Assembly: GCA_026874595.1 (NCBI GenBank)
Contig: CM049310.1
Location: 23,782,058 to 23,846,057 of the forward strand
Length of the DNA: 64,000 nucleotides
Source of the DNA: Sipunculus nudus
Taxonomy: Eukaryota > Annelida > Sipuncula > Golfingiida > Sipunculidae
Direction of reading: 5' to 3'
This document shows positions 36,601 through 51,600 of the stretch, piece by piece. A program made the translations under genes and the position numbers. The notes under the pieces were generated by a model, which worked only from the letters and a program-made list of their open reading frames with translations, did no database searches and was not told the DNA's origin. The stretch's first letter is position 1, and the number at the start of each line of letters is the position of its first letter.

Positions 36601-39600
36601 CCAACACTCTTTTTTGAGCGCTTGAGGCTGTCAATTTCTGAGACAATTTTCTTCTCTTCACTCAGCCTGAAGTTATGCATGGTCAGTTGATGTTCTAATC
36701 TCCTGGAATATAAAATTGTGCTCCATTACAAATCCAGCAATCACAATGCTTATTTTCAGGCTACATGACTAAAAAGCAAACAATAATATGTTTACATACA
36801 ACATTTAGAGTTTTTAATTCTTTTCAGAACTGTATCCCTATCAATAAAATTGAATTTCTTTGAAATGATCAGTCAAATATTATGTCTTTTATTCTGGTAA
36901 TAAATTTTTCCATGGTAAGCATTGTTGTTTCCCTTCTGGTATCACGTTTTCAAACTTTAAATACAAGTGACTGGTAAGTTAACATCATATCCTCTTTTCA
37001 TTCCTCTGTTCTTACAAATTCTACATGTAGATTCATTTGTGGCATAAATAATGAACAATAAACCAAATAAATAGAAACTTATTTATTCTACATGGATTGT
37101 AAAAATAGTTAAATACAAGAGACCCATGGGTCAAATCTCTTAGCTTAATTTTAGAAAATACAAAATATACTTCATTCTTTTGATAAGCTAAGAGGAAATG
37201 GCCCTGCTAAAATGAAACCCTGTAAATTATAGAATAATGGACATTAGCCAATGTATAATAATTAATATTTATTTATTTACTGAAATAAAATGCTGTAAAA
37301 TGATTAAATGAGTATATACAAAATTTAATAAACATATTAATCCAAGCCATTCAGGTGTAATAACCGCATTTGCAGTGCATTATAAATGAAACTTTGGGCC
37401 TGAAACCATTTAATGATGCAATAAGGAAACAAGAGACCCATGGGTCACATTGCTCAGCTGAATTTTGGAAAATTTCAGCAAATGCAAAATATATATATAC
37501 TTATTACTTTCTGTTTTTTTTTCATATATAATAGCATTTGATAAGCTAAGAGGAAAAGGCCCTGCACAATGAAACCAAGTTAATTTTAATTATAGTAGAA
37601 TGGACACCAGCCAAAGTATTATATTCAACAAGTGACATAGGGGTCATGACACTCAGCTGATAGGAAAACATTCACAAAGGAATTTTTTTCACCTGAATGC
37701 CAAATTTTGTAGATGATATTCAACTGATGGCAGTTTCTTTTTTTTCATTTGTTTTTATTATTTCCAAAGAAAAAGCTCAGTTTTGCTGATGCAGCCGTCA
37801 TCCTTTCAAACTTGGATATGGAGATACCGGCAGGGGTTGGGAAACAGGAATTTATTTACCTGGTCATATTGTAATAGTACACCTAATTTAGACAATGATA
37901 TAATGGAAATATTAAGGCGGGTAAAATGACTGCAAGGTAAGTCAAATAGACAAAATATATAAATACCTTTACATTCATGTATATATTGGTTATTAAAACT
38001 ATTTATGTAATGTAATAAATTGTTTTTGATGTTTGCAAAATCGTGAAAACAAGTCATTTTATTGTAAATATTTAACCGTGACATCAGGATTGAGAAAACA
38101 TTATCAATGTGTTAACTTCCAAACCATCCACTTTAAAATTTTAAATTGGTTCACAGGGTGTCATTTGATTTGAAAATAAAACAAATTTTGCGCCTGAAGG
38201 TTCCAGTGAAAATCATATCAGCTGATCTGCTAGTTGCTGTATGTTTTTATTTTGCAAGAGACCTAATTAAGTTATCCAACAAAACGAACTCTGTTCCTGG
38301 AATCCCAAATAAGTATATACCTTGGATTAATAATTGATTTTGTACAATAATTCTGCTATTCTAAATCTTAATCTGGGCTAAAAATTGGTACACTCTAGAA
38401 TTTTTATGGAAAGTCAGAACATTTCTTAAATTTCCCACATTACCTGTGGTCATAATCACCACTTAATCCATGTGACACATCATTCTTAGCACCAGGTAAC
38501 TTTCACTTGCCAATGGCACATTTGAAAATCTTGATGGTGAACTTTATTGACCAGTAATATCTTGAGTAACCATGACGACGTGCTCCAAGTGGAGATGCGT
38601 ATAGTGAAACTGAAATAGATTGGCGATCAGTGACTCGCCAAAGAAATCTCTTGGCACTCTGTGATCACATCAGCTGTCAAGAAGAGCTGACGCAATGCAG
38701 TTTTTTTCAGTGACTTGCCAAAGAAATCCCTTGGCGTTCTGTGATCCCCTCTGCGCTCTGTAATCACATCGGCTGTCGAGAAGAGCTGACGCAAATCAGT
38801 TTTTTTCAGTGACTTGCCAAAGAAATCTCTTGGCATTATGTGATCCCCTCTGCGCTCTGTAATCACATCAGCTGTCATGTAGAGCTGAGGCAATGCTGTT
38901 TTTTTCAGTGACTTGCCAAAGAAATCTCTTGGTATTCTGTGATCCCCTCTGCCCTCTGTGATCAAATCAGCTGTTGCGAAGAGCTGACGCAATGCAGTTT
39001 TTTCAGTGACTTGCCAAAGAAATCTCTTGGCGTTCTGTGATCCCCTCTGCGCTCTGTGATCACATCAGCTATCAAGAAGAGCTGATGCAAATCAGTTTTT
39101 TTCAGTGACTTTCCAAAGAAAACTCTTGGCATTCTGTGATCCCATCTGCGCTCTGTGATCACATCGGCTGTGGAGAAGAGCTGACGCAAATCAGTTCTTT
39201 CAGTGACTTACCAAAGAAATCTCTTGGCATTCTGTGATCCCCTCTGCGCTCTGTGATCACATCAGCTGTCATGTAGAGCTGAGGATATGCAGTTTTTCTC
39301 AGTGAATTGCCAAAGAAATCTCTTGGCATTCTGTGATCCCCTCTGCACTCTGTGATCACATCAGCTGTCAAGAAGAGCTGATGCAAATCAGTTTTTTTTT
39401 AGTGACTTGCCAAAGAAATCTCTTGGCATTCTGTGATCCCATCTGCGTTCTGTGATCACATCGGCTGTCGAGAAGAGCTGACGCAAATCAATTTTTTTTA
39501 GTGACATGCAAAAGAAATCTCTTGGCTTTCTGTGATCCCCTCTGCTGTCGCGAATAGCTCTCCCCAGATGGATGTGGAAAGGTGGCTGTTCTTTTTACCG

Positions 39601-42600
39601 TACACTGCAAACAACTGCTTTACTAAATATTCAACAGAATAAGGGGTATGTCAGCACAAGACGGCACAGCCACAGTGTGTTTATTTAAGAGACTACGTGC
39701 ATGCCTCCCTTTGACAATGCATATGCAACAGCAAAATCGATCAGAATAGTTTTCACTAACAATGTTCCATTTTGGACATCAGAATTCATGAAATAGTAGA
39801 AATATTACCGTCCAAATATAATATTTTATTATATTATATAGTGAAAGGTAAAACAATTAAGCACAAGATTTTTGCCATATGAAATAATCTTCCTTGCAGT
39901 TGGTCAGTGCAGATTTTAATGTCAGTAGACCCCAACTGATATTTTAGAGCTTTTTTCAATAAAAAAACATGGAACAGCAGCAAATGTGACTTTACAGACA
40001 AGAACTATGTATGCAGTGAGGAAATAAAATTTGACTGGCAGTATGGTGGCTGATAGCAGCCAGCCAATTTTAACCAGAATTAGCTGGAGTGTCAAATTTC
40101 GAGGCCATATTATACTTGCACAGACTGCATCCTCAGTAAGATTTCTACCTGCACAAAAGAAAATGTACATGCAAATGTGCATGTGCGCACCCTCTATTTT
40201 GCACCCTGGTTAGGGACATCTAACTGTATGTTTAATTTTGGATTCGTAGGTAAAACAGTTTCAAAACAAGTCCTGTTAATGACTGGATGATGGAAAAAGG
40301 ACCATTGCTATAGCTAAGATGACTTTTAGTCATCTGAACTAACAAAATTCAATTTTATACAATGTCAAAATTTTGCATGAATCACCTCTCAGTGAGATGC
40401 TCTCTATTCCCCATGTGATTATCTTAAATTTTGGCCTGAGGATACAATATTTTCCTTGCACTGAAGCCCTGGTTAGTAGTTCTCCATCCAGTGGAATTGA
40501 GCAATATCCAGATATGTACAACACTCAGAAACTTGTGATGAAGCAGGGATCTTACCTGATAGCTTCATTGATCATTTCCTCTTTCTTATACTGCAGGTTA
40601 GACTGGACTCTGGTCAAACTGTCCATCTGCAAAACACAAAATGATCACAATTAATAAATGTGATTGGACAGTAATAGTTTTATTTGTCACTGAATATTTG
40701 TTAAATTGTAACCTGAGCATATTTAAACATGGCAATATTTATCCTTTCTTTAGTCATTCTCCACTCTAAATTCAGCTGGACAAAATGTGTTATACAGCTT
40801 TCACCAGGTTTATTCTGAGTACTAAAAAAGTCAAAATTTAAATAGAAATATGTTGTAAAGAGAATGAAATCCTTCACAGAGCTGTATTATGAATTTAAAA
40901 AAAAATACATTGTGCTGTTCTTTTAAAATGTGGCAAACTGAACATAAAACCATATAATCTTTATTTACTTCAAAGAAGGGGGAAGGGGAGAACAACAGGA
41001 CAAGTGATGGGGATGTTCTGTGATCTTGTGTATCAGAACAATCGTACACTTCATGTAATCAGGTTCAAGTTCATCTCAAGTTCTGGTACAGTACAGCAGT
41101 TTTTATATTTTAAATGAGCAACACCACAAAGGCACAAACCATAAACACAGCATGAGGAGACATAAGGATGTTCAGAACTTCTGGGTACCTTGACAGACTG
41201 ACAGATCAAGATACATCAATGTCATCATCCTTTCCTCTAAAGTCTAATAAACATCTGGAATTGTTTTATATAACTTCTTTAATTAATTAACATAAAAAGC
41301 CGCGCTCAAACCATCTTTACCAGTAAATGTATTCAAGTACACTTATAAAATTTCTAAACTTGTACCTAAACATGCCAAATTATCAAGAACTTTTACTTGA
41401 GGATATATATGTCCCATGTACTTGACAAAAACATAAAGAAAATGTGCAAGAACTTTCAATCAGATTACCACCATGCTGATCTATAAAATATGTCAGCTAG
41501 AATCCTGAATTGGGAATTCCTTACACAATATTCCTGAATAAGTGTTTGAAAGAGAAAAGTGTGTAAACCCACTACCACTCAGATGAGTAAGACTGGAGTC
41601 ATAAATGGGTCATTTTGATGTTAATCATACCTACCTGTTTCTTTATGTCCTGATTGACGGCCTGAAGTTGTGAATCAATCTTTTTCCTTCGTTCTATAGT
41701 TGCATTTTTTTCTGCTTTGATACTCCTGAATTCCTGTTGTACAGTCTCATCTGCTAAATTTGCTTTCTGAACAAGGGTTAAGTTGGAACAGAACATTCAG
41801 AAGTCAAGGCAATACATTACTGATTGTCTTTGGTGATCAGTTCAGAGTTCAACTGCATATCAATTTATTTCAACTTCAAACTACATGATTATTATACTTA
41901 ACAAATGTAAAAGACTAAAAGATGTACTAAAAGAGAACATATATTATGCTTATTATATCATTTAAGGTATAATTACTGTTTGAAACCCCTATATCTAAAT
42001 TAAGTTCAAAAGTGGTTTATATTCATATAAGACCCCAAAATGTGTACATCATTTTAAACCTGATACAGTGATAATTCTGATAGTATACATATTTTTGAAT
42101 TTTACATTTATTTTCCATTAATTTTTTAACATTAAAAAAAATTAAAAGGTACACTATTTAAAGCCCCCAGTAACAATAATCTGCTTAATAATTGACTAAT
42201 ATTAAACCACATGACAATATCTTAAAAAAAACTAGATGTGTCGTTCACGAATGCCCCCGCCTTGGGCAAATTAGAAACATTTGTAAAATTTTGAAAATTT
42301 TTTTAAGTTCAGGAGGTGTCGTATGGTCAAAAGTAGGTCAACAAGGGCAAAATGCAAACTCGATCTGTAACGGGTCATTATCAAGCAACACACCAAAAAT
42401 CATGCCAGTATATGCAGGCATTGTGAAAAAAAGTCCACACATGTGCATTTTCCATAAAAATTTCTGTCTTTCATGAAATTTTCTATGTTTAGGAGCCGTA
42501 AAACAATCAAAAGTAGGTCAACCGGGATGAAACGCGAACTTGATCTGTAACTGTCATTATCTGCCCACACATAAAAAATCAGGGTGGTATCTGCAGGCAT

Positions 42601-45600
42601 TGAGGAAAAAAAGTAAGTACATATGCATTTGTTATGAAAATTTATATTTTTCATGAAACTTTCTATGTTCAGGAGCAGTCAAATGGTCAAAAGTAGGTCA
42701 ACTGAGAGAAAACAAGAACTCGATCTGTAACTGGTCATTATCTGCCTACACACCAAAAATCAGGCCTGTTTCTGCAGGGACTGCAAAAAAAAGTCCATAC
42801 ATATGCACCTTTTTATGAAATTTTCTTTGTTAGAGCACCGTCAAACAGTCAAAAATAGGTCAACTGGGACAAAACGTGAACTTGATCTGCAACTGGTCAT
42901 TATCTGCCCACCCACCAAAAATCAGGCCAATATCTGCAGGTATTGTGAAGAAAAGTCTGTACAAGTGTATTTGTCATGAAAATTTATGTTTTACATGAAA
43001 TTTTCTATGTTCAGGAGCTGTAAAACAGTCAAAAGTAGGTCAACCAGGACGAAATGCGAACTCAATCTGTAACTGGTCAATATCTGGCCACACACCAAAA
43101 ATCAGGCCAATATCTGCAGGCATTGTGAAAAAAGTCCGTACATGTGTATTTGTCATGATATTTCATATTTTTCATGAAATTTTCTATGTTCAGAAGCCGT
43201 AAACGGTCAAAAGTAGGTCAACCAGGATGAAACGCGAACTCAATCTGTAACAGGTCTATATCTGCCCACACACCAAAAATCAGGCCAATATCTGCAGGCA
43301 TTGCGAAAAAAAGTCTGTACATGTGTATCTTTCATGAATATTTCTATTTTTCATGAAATTTTCTATGTTTGTACAACAGTCAAAAGTAGGTCAACCGGGA
43401 CGAAACGCGAACTTGATCTGTAACTGGTCTATATTTGCCCACACACCAAAAATCAGGCCAATATCTGCAGGCATTGCGAAAAAAAGTCCGTACATGTGTA
43501 TCTGTCATGAATATTTCTATTTTTCATTAAATTTTCTAAGTTTAGGAGCCGTAAAACAGTCAAAAGTAGGTCAACCGGGAAGAAACGCGAACTCGATCTG
43601 TAACTGGTCTATATCTGTCCACACACCAAAAATCAGGCCAATATCTGCAGGCACTGCGAAAAGAAAGTCCGTACATGTGTATTTGTCATGAAATTTCATA
43701 TTTTTCATGAAATTTTCTATGTTCAGGAGCAGTCAAACGGTCAAAAGTAGGTCAACCAGGAGGAAACGCGAACTCGATCTGTAACTGGTCTATATCTGCT
43801 CACACACCAAAAATCAGGCCGATATCTGCAGGCATTGCGAAAAAAAGTCTGTACATGTGTATCTGTCATGAATATATCTATTTTTCATGAAATTTTCTAA
43901 GTTTATGAGCCGTAAAACGGTCAAAAGTAGGTCAACCGGGACAAAACGCGAACTCGATCTGTAACTGGTCTATATCTGCCCACACACCAAAAATTAGGCC
44001 AATATCTGCAGGCATTGCGAAAAAAAGTCCGTACAACTGTTTGATTTCGGAATGACGGAAGGATGGAATGACGGACATGGGTAAAACTATATGCCCCGGC
44101 CACTTTGTGGCGGGGGCATAAAAACATATTTTGTTGTTTCCTCTATCATGATTCTATCTACCCTAAAACTGAAATTTTACATTTTTAGTCAACAATTTAT
44201 TGAGGGGTTTCAAACAGTCATGACACCTTTAGGACTTGGTATCATCAACTACCTTCTTTCAGTTTTACTGGCTGCCATGGCTTGCACTAAGTAAGCATCA
44301 ATAAGCAGAGCCAAGTTTCTCCTGATAAGCAGTGCTCAAGCTCAAAAGACCTGCTACTGCAGGTCACAATCCTAGATGTTATTCAAGTCTCAGCTCCATT
44401 TGCCAGCCAGTCTGCAACTGAAGAAAGTGTTGGTTCTCTCAGGGCATGCATGTGATTCTGTTAACACCAAGTCTGGGGTTGACAGGTCAGTTAAAATGCT
44501 ACTGAACTATATGATTAATAACATTTTTGTGACACTGTGGGTTTATCAATGACCAAGTTGTAAGCAATTTTTCTGAAAAATTAACATTTTATGATTTTTG
44601 GATGATACCTAGACCTAACTGGTTTATTTTAACATGCCATCAAACACAATTTTCTTTGTAATAATAATTCAGATAAATCAGAAACCTGTGGTGCACAATC
44701 TTGCCATTCAAATTTGAGAATTTCAAATCTAAAATAATCAGTATTAATCATTTAATATCCTACATGTGATCTCTGGTGAACTGATGACAGCTGACAGCCA
44801 ACATGGTCTACATAAACTACCAGGTCAAACATTACTGACTGTTGATGACATAAGGATAACAAAGCACCAGCCTTATATATTTAGGATACAATTTCTGCTT
44901 CTTTGCGTCGTATGATGGTCATTAACTGCTCAACAGCCTCCTCCATTTTCTTCTTGTTCGGTGCTTTGACTTTTCTCAAGCCAGCCCCAGAAAGCCCTAC
45001 AATTAAAAGCAGGCAGTGAGTCACTTGCTACAAAGCCTGAAACAACTGATATGTATATCACCAAAAAATTGAAAATTCAGTAGTCTCAGAGAAAATTGGT
45101 ATCTAGGCATAGCATAACATTTCAGGAGTTTGAAAACTCCTGAAACTTTTTATATAAAGTGAATACAATGCTTACTTGGCCAAATGACTAAGTTCAAATT
45201 CCTGTAACTCAGCCCAAATACATCAAACCAAAACCATTTGAACAAACTTGAGAGGACTCATCTCTGGGATCATTACTGTTACTGAACAATTTCCTGAATG
45301 ATTTCAGAGAAGAAGATTTTCAAGCTTTTTCCCCATGACATGTAAGCTGATGCAGGTGGTGTATGCTCCATAAGCAGCAGCTACATTAAGCTCAACTATT
45401 TGCTACACTAACTGCTGCATTAAACTCCGTTTGCCGGTCAGGTTTGGCCACTAGGCAGTGCTGTCTCTATGGAATTCCCCCTGTGTTATATTTAACCAAA
45501 CACATTGCAGGTATCACCAGCACAAACGGATGTTCTTCGAGGTACTGGTCACTTTACACTGCTGTGGAAAGCGCTTGGCAGCACAGACTTTTTCACCCAA

Positions 45601-48600
45601 TTGGAATGCACACAATGCAATCATCAGCTTTCAACAGTCTGTAAACAGACTTGCCTGAGGACAGTTATCCCTCACTGTCAGCACATTTTATCTGTATTGC
45701 GTGCCGCACAAGCTTGCCCCGCATAGCTGTGTTTGTTTACATGCATGCTAAGCCAATCAGATTTCTTCTACCAGTTCTGCAGATTTTTTTAAACGCAGAG
45801 CCAATCAGATTTTACTTTATCCAGCACAAACTGACAAAACAGGTGTTGCCAAACCTGAAGAATCCTGCTATTTCTCACAGCATGTGAGTGGAAGGTCACT
45901 GGGACAGAAGGTCAAGCGCTGTTTTCAGAGTGTACAGGTGGTGCAACAAAAAGCTCAATCCAACAACATTTGATATGTGACAGATTTTTTGCATAATTTT
46001 TGGGGATGCTAGCTCCTGCTATTCCTGGGAAATTATTGGTTAATGTACTGATGAATGATGTACTCAGTACAAAAAATGATGATGCAGATGGTGCCACCAA
46101 TACCTCATTTCAAATATAATGATAGCTCCAGCTGTTCCTGATACTGTAATTTTAGTATCCTTTTTTGGCTAAAAGACTAAGATCAACTTCCTGTAACTTG
46201 GCCAAAATTCTCTAAACAGGAACCATTCGAACAAAGTTAAGAGAGATTGTTTCAGGGATTATTTCTGTGAAATATTGAACAATTTGGAGAAGATGGTTTT
46301 TAATGGTCTTTCAGCTTTACCTATAAATTTTGTGAGTTTGGAAAAGACTAATTTCCACAAAATTTGGTGACGCTAGCTACTGCTGTTTTTGATATAGTAT
46401 GAGTTTATTGGCTGACACCACACCATCACATTAGCTCACAGGTTTGTTAATGATTATTTTGAACAGAGACACTGGAGATTCCAGGGAACCCTGAGACCAC
46501 CAGACTGCTAGCACTGTCCAGGCTGGGCAGACTGCCAGGCTCAAGGGGGCCAACCCCCAACACCACACAAAAGTTTACAACTGACACAAAAGTAGGACAT
46601 TGGAGTGGTGGGGGTTACTTATAAAATGCATATGTTATAACTGATAATAATGTAAATATGTGACACATACACATTTACACAAACATGTATTTTTATAGTT
46701 TAGAGGGTGAATTTTCAAATCCCAGGTGACACAAACAGGGGAAAAGGGTTACTTACAGATGGTATTACTATTAGTAATTACTAACAGTATCACTGAATGT
46801 GAATCTGTGATAACTACACATTTACACACACTCATACACATTTTATTGTGTAACATTTTATGGAGTGGAGCATGTTGGGGTCTAAGAATATGTATTACTA
46901 TTTGTATTGTAGAAAGTAATGCTGTGATACCCACACATTCACATACAAATATCCAAATTCAAATTTATTTACTTACTTAATCAAATGACAAGCAATATAA
47001 CTGACATCTTCATTTTTTTTTTTTAATTAAACATGTTATGTCAGAGCATAGTATGTTTGTTTTAATATGAAACATTGCATGCATGTATGATGAATATCCA
47101 TACAATAGGTGAAATGTGTACAAGCGTAGCACAAGTTGCAATCACTCTGATGATAAAAATGCAGTTAAATTCATCTGTTTTATTTGAATCATTGTATGAT
47201 AATGGCACTGTGAACCATTGCCCTGTACAAGTTACACTGTAACTGTTACAGAACTAGGGACCCATGGGTCTCGACGCTCAGCTGCATTTGTCTATAAGGA
47301 TATATGTTTATGAGGTTTTCTAAAATATTGGTCCTGTGATCAGTTTGAAGCCAACCTGTCTACCCAAACTGGAGTTATCATCTATAAACTAATTTGTGAA
47401 TGGATGGGCCCTGTGACCTCAACCTTTGACCTTATGACCCCAAAATCAAAAGGAAACTTCCCCTATTGGCAGGTGCACTACATGTTGATGATGGAAGGAT
47501 TGAGATGAAAAGTTTGGCTTAAAATGCATCCACAATCTTTCTAAAGTAGTGGGTCCTGTAACCTTGACCTTTGATCTCATGACCCCAGAATCAACAGTCC
47601 TTACTTTAGTGGTGGGCCATATATAAGTCAAATTTGAAACCAATATTTCAAACTAAACTGGTGTTATCATCTGGAAACTAATATGTGGATTGATGGCCCC
47701 CATGACCTTGACACCCAAAAATCCATCAGGAACATCTGGAAGACAGAATGTTTGGAACAGAAAGTTTAGCTAAAATATGTAAACAATCTTTTTAAAGAAG
47801 TGGGTCTTGTGACCTTGACCTTTGGCCTTATGACCCCAAAATCAAAAGGGTTCTTACATTATTGGTGGGTCATATATAAGTCAAAATTGAAACAAATATG
47901 TCAATCCAAATTGGAGTTATAAATCCAGAAACAAATATGTGGACAGATGGGCCCCTGTGATGATGACCCATGACCTTGTGACCCAAAATCAGTCGTTTCT
48001 TCCCCTATTGGCAGCTCAGCTATATTTGCAAGATGGAAGGTTTCGGATGAAAAGTTTGGCTTTAAATGCATCCACAATCTTTCTTACTAAGTGGGTACTG
48101 TGACCTTGACCTTTGACCTCTTGACCCCAAAATTTAACAGAATCTTCCCCTATTGGCAGGTAAGCAATATCTTGAAGATGGAAGGTTTGGGATAAAAAGT
48201 TTGGCTTCAAATGCATATGCATTCTTTTCAAGAAATGAGTCCTGTGACCATCCTTTGACCCGTTGGACCACAAATTCCACATGGTTCTTACTGTAGTGGT
48301 GAGTCATATATAAGTTAAGTTTGAAGCCAATATGTCAAACTTAAATGGAGTTATCATCTGGAAACTAATTTGTAAACAGATGGCCCCTGTGACCTTGACC
48401 TTTGACCTTGTGACCCCAAAATCATTAATGCTCTCCCCATACTGGCAAGTCAGTTAAATGTGCAAAATGGAAAGTTTGGGATGAAAAGCTTGGCTTAAAA
48501 TGCAGCCATAATCTTTTTGAAAAAGTGAGTACTGTGACCTTGACCTTTGACCTCATGACCCCAAAATCATATAGGTTCTTGCCTGAGTGGTCGGCCATAT

Positions 48601-51600
48601 GTAAGTCAAGTTTGAAATCCATGTGTCAAACAACCTGGAGTTATCATCTGGAAACAAATTTGTGTGGATGGACGGATGGACAGACAGACAAACAAACAGA
48701 CAGACAGACAGGGTGATAACTATATGGCATCCACTTGAGATCAATAAACACACCAGGTTTTGGGACACTAGATGTAATTACAGCTGAGAAACTGACACAA
48801 TTTATAGTAAATAAAATTTAAAATATTTGTTAAAATAACAAAAAATACAGGTGGCGCCACCACTTTTCACAAACTGACAAAACTAGTCATGGTCAATATT
48901 CATTGCAAGATTCATGACAATTCATGCATTAATTATCAAGATACTGGAGGTTTTGTATTATATTTTTGATTATTCTGGGGGGTACTTTCAAGCCCCATAG
49001 CTTGGAGGATATAGGTCGCAGCGACCTAATTTCAGGTTTCCAAGAATATTTTTTAATGGCCTCCCTGGATATTCACTTAGAAGTTTCTAGGTCCAGCAGT
49101 TACAATTTGTGCTCTGCTAACAGACCGCCGGACTGACAACGGATAAAGTGCCATTCCTATACCTCAGTTGACTTACAGTCAGCTGAGCTAAAAACAATGT
49201 AATAACTAGAATGCGGGTAGTCAACAAGCGACTGTGTATCCGCCGAAATCAGAGTGGGAAGGGTGAAGTGAGGCATGGATTGAGTAACAAGGGAAAATAG
49301 AGTGAGGTGTGTTGCATATTAGCATGGATGTCTGCAGCCCAAATGTGTATGTAGGTTGTGCCACCTACCACAAAATCCAGAAAGCTATCAAAGTTGTATA
49401 TAAATGCAAAAAGTCAAACCACTGCCGAGATATGAGTGAATTTATCCCATGGAAGAACAACAGATGCCACCTGTCATAAAATCAAGAAAGCTATCCAAGA
49501 TGTATAAATCTGCAAAATTTTAGGCAGATAAGTCAAACCAGTGCATAGATATGAGTGATTTTATCCCACGGCAGACAAACAGACGGACGCTGTGCAAAAA
49601 TGGTTGAGGTGGTGCCACCGGTTTTGAGCATGATAAAGAGCTATGTGAGATCTATAAACATGCAAAATTTGGGCCCATCGGTCAAACAGTTCCCTAGATA
49701 TGAGCTTGGATGTCTGCAGTGTAAATGTGAATGTAGGTGGCACCACCTGTCATAAAACCAAGAAAGCTGTCCAGGATGTATACACATGCAAAATTTCAGG
49801 TGGATAAGTCCAACCAATGCAGAGATATGTGTGATTTTATCCCAAGGCTGATGAACAGATAGACGCTGTGCAAAAATGGTTGCAGGTGGCGCCACCATTT
49901 TTCATGTATGTTATTAAGCTATCGAAGGGCTACATTTGTGCAAAATGTTTTTCCGGATCGGTCAAATGGTTCCAGAGATATTTGGGTTAATGTTTCAAAA
50001 CAGACGCACAGATGGACACACTGGAATGAAAAGGTCAGAGGTCAAAACAAAATAGGGGGGCAGCAGTTCAAATGTGACCTGAACATATTCCCGGATTTCA
50101 TAAAATTCCGCCCAGCGGTTATGGAGGAGTTCTCTTGACACCTATGCAGCGGCGGCGGGCTGAAAACATAGTATCCCCAAAACTCTGTTTTGGTGGATAC
50201 AATTATGATAGAGGACAATTACTAGGTGGTACTTAAACTAGGAACCCATGGGTCTCAACACATAGCTGTTTTGTGACGTTTTCCAATATATATACATTTC
50301 TAAAAATACATTTTTGGTTCAAAATGTGGGTCTTGTGACCTTGACCTTGAGACATACAAATCTGAGAACTTACTATCCTTGAACTTGTACCATTTTGATT
50401 TTCATAACAATCCTTAAAAAACAAAGTGAGTCAAGTGACCTTGACCTCTGAACAGGTAACTTCAAAATCAACAATTTTCTTCCACTTTAAGCAGGTAAGC
50501 CATATGTGAAAGATGAAAGGAAAGGGATGAAAATGTGTAGAATACCTGAAGGTACAGGTCCAGGTACAGGTACAATGTTTTAAAGACATTTGAATAAATG
50601 ATAAGTGATAACTGCATTCATTTGGACCAGATGTCCCATTTTAAGTAGAATTGCAAAATAAATTAATAAAATGTATGAAAGGATCTCTCCCTGTGTCTCC
50701 AGAAAAAAAATATGACACATTCTACAAATATGGAGGACAGTCTTTGGTAACAGTAAATTATACAGAGTTGAAAAATTTTATAATAAAAATATTATCACAG
50801 ACATTTCATATAAAACATTCATTCATATATTCAAATATCAGCCTTATGTCTATATAAATATTAGTTCTAAGTTACAATGAATTAACATGTTAATTGAAGG
50901 AAGCCATACTGAGCTAGGACGGTTTGAGAATCATGCATTCTGACTGAATTTGGTTGTAAACAGAGGACAGTTTTCTGTTACACACGGAAGGTTTCTTTTT
51001 GGCTGTTGCACTTGACCCAAGTCTGATGTCAATTTTGGATCCCTATATCATACATGTATGTAGAGTACCTTATACCTATACGTAGAGTACCTTACACTGT
51101 GTACAGATACTTCAGTTCCAGGTATAGGTACAATGTATATGCTTCATATTCATTACTGCCAGGCAAGGTTCCAGTGGCGTCAATTTTTCTTCCAGGGTGG
51201 GTGGGGGGGGGGGGGGGGGGAGACTCGCCGACACCCCCACCCCCCCGCACACACACATATATTATATATACTATATATAAACCTTTTTGGCGCCTTTATG
51301 ACACACACTTCAAATATATATATATACATATATATATATATTTATATATTTAATCACATTTCAAATATATTTCAATAATATTTCACAGTAAACTCATAAA
51401 TGGAGCATGTCTATATTCTATTCAAACCTATTTTTCATTTATAATTCTGTGAAAAGTGGGGGGGGGGGATGATAACATTGACCATCCCCCCTTCCCAAAA
51501 AGTGGGGTGGATATATACCCCCATCCCCCCCCCCCCTATATCGACGCCCCTGTAAGGTTCAGGTACTCCAGGAAATATGAAGCTATAGGTACAGGTACAC

